Of a DNA stretch of 6,060 bases, positions 5,438-6,060 are shown one piece after another (position 1 is the first letter of the stretch; each line of letters begins with the position of its first letter). Below the pieces are notes generated by a model. That model was not told where the DNA came from and did not search any database. It saw only the letters and a list, made by a program, of their open reading frames with translations. Made by a program: the position numbers and the translations under genes. The DNA is from Candidatus Cloacimonadota bacterium (GTDB lineage Bacteria > Cloacimonadota > Cloacimonadia > Cloacimonadales > TCS61): assembly GCA_021157645.1 (NCBI GenBank), contig JAGGWC010000186.1, positions 1 to 6,060 of the forward strand. The letters are read 5' to 3'.

Positions 5438-6060
5438 ATGATAACAGAAAAATGGTTATTACAAATTGTGTTATGTTGCATGATGATTACAATATTATCT
5501 ACTCTATTTTCACTATCCAGTAATCCGATTTATGTAACACCTTCAGGTGACTATCATATTGTTAAAAAGGGGGAGACTTTGCAATCAATTGCCGGGCAAT
5601 ACTCACTTTCTATTGAGAAAATTAAACTATTTAATAATATGACTTCAGACCGTGTATTTATTGGACAGAAAATATATCTTTATCCGCGTCCGGTTAAAAA
5701 GCAGGAATTTGTAACACAGCGCAAGATCCCAAAAAAAGGATATCATCTGGTAAAAACAAAAGAGTCAATTCACCGCATCGCAAAAATGTATGGACTAAGT
5801 GTTTTTGATATCCTTGATTATAATAATTTAAACACTTACAAACTTGAACCCGGTATGAAGATTATGTTGGTTGCAGGGAAAACAAAGTTGGTAGAAGCTT
5901 CCAAGCCAACAGTAACACAAAGACAACCCAGAACCACAAAAACAGGAAAGTCAATCCCTACACATTCCACTATTACAAAACAAAAAATTAAACTTGCTTT
6001 ACCGTTAAATGGAACAGTAATTTCAGAATTTGGATTGCGTAATGGCAGACCTCATAAGGG
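5438..6060 (+). CDS. LysM-LysM-M23 peptidase (NlpD-like), 3' end cut by window edge
   Basis: The frame is open from ATG 5438 to the edge (207 codons). Residues about 6-28 form a signal peptide or membrane anchor; no convincing lipobox is seen despite a CC pair at 13-14. Two LysM domains, which bind glycan chains of peptidoglycan, lie at about 39-83 (YHIVKKGETLQSIAGQY) and 102-145 (YHLVKTKESIHRIAKMYG). A Thr/Lys/Pro/Gln-rich linker follows at about 148-184. The protein then enters an M23 domain at LPLNGTVISEFGLRNG, ending at H206, which should be the first zinc ligand of an HxxxD motif. The remaining catalytic residues are outside, so active and inactive (EnvC/NlpD activator-type) forms cannot be told apart. 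GGA lies seven bases before the ATG and the gene follows acyP by 17 bases. It probably acts on the cell wall in the periplasm. Confidence 0.9.
   Translation, partial: MITEKWLLQIVLCCMMITILSTLFSLSSNPIYVTPSGDYHIVKKGETLQSIAGQYSLSIEKIKLFNNMTSDRVFIGQKIYLYPRPVKKQEFVTQRKIPKKGYHLVKTKESIHRIAKMYGLSVFDILDYNNLNTYKLEPGMKIMLVAGKTKLVEASKPTVTQRQPRTTKTGKSIPTHSTITKQKIKLALPLNGTVISEFGLRNGRPHK

Overview
The window is AT-rich bacterial chromosomal DNA, roughly one third G+C by eye. It has two divergent gene blocks. A long minus-strand run occupies about 1-4810, read from right to left as rsmG, parA, parB, an M23 peptidase, a bactofilin, atpZ, an atpI-like gene and atpB. A short plus-strand block from 5148 holds an acylphosphatase gene and a LysM-LysM-M23 peptidase gene that runs off the right edge. 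The order rsmG-parA-parB next to the first genes of the F1Fo ATP synthase operon is a classic arrangement near the replication origin in many bacteria. The organism cannot be named from this window. Bactofilin, periplasmic-type M23 peptidases and low G+C fit a Gram-negative bacterium, perhaps an FCB-group lineage such as Cloacimonadota or Ignavibacteria (inference only). A plain TTGACA promoter upstream of the plus-strand block argues mildly against a typical Bacteroidota genome.

Minus-strand run: spacing is very tight after parA. parA/parB and parB/M23 each overlap by four bases (ATGA). A 13-base gap with a strong AGGAGG site precedes the bactofilin. The bactofilin overlaps atpZ by 29 bases, and the atpZ, atpI and atpB boundaries are only a few bases wide. 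The block therefore looks like one transcription unit joining ribosomal RNA methylation, chromosome partitioning, cell-wall or shape machinery (bactofilin plus M23 peptidase) and assembly of the ATP synthase membrane sector. atpB is cut by the left edge.

Intergenic region 4811-5147: this 337-base divergent spacer holds two compact palindromic elements. One is a 72-base composite with TGTCAT/ATGACA ends and two internal hairpins (4825-4896). The other is a pair of diverged ACGT-rich hairpins in opposite orientation (about 4921-4974). An AT-rich stretch follows, and then a good sigma70-like promoter with a small inverted repeat over its -10 box, directing the acylphosphatase. The palindromes look like REP/BIME-type dispersed repeats, but only a genome-wide count could prove that.

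No complete new defence or mobile system is visible. The points most worth a second look are the parAB-M23-bactofilin-atp linkage, the two palindromic elements, and directly repeated parS half-site-like sequences inside rsmG.
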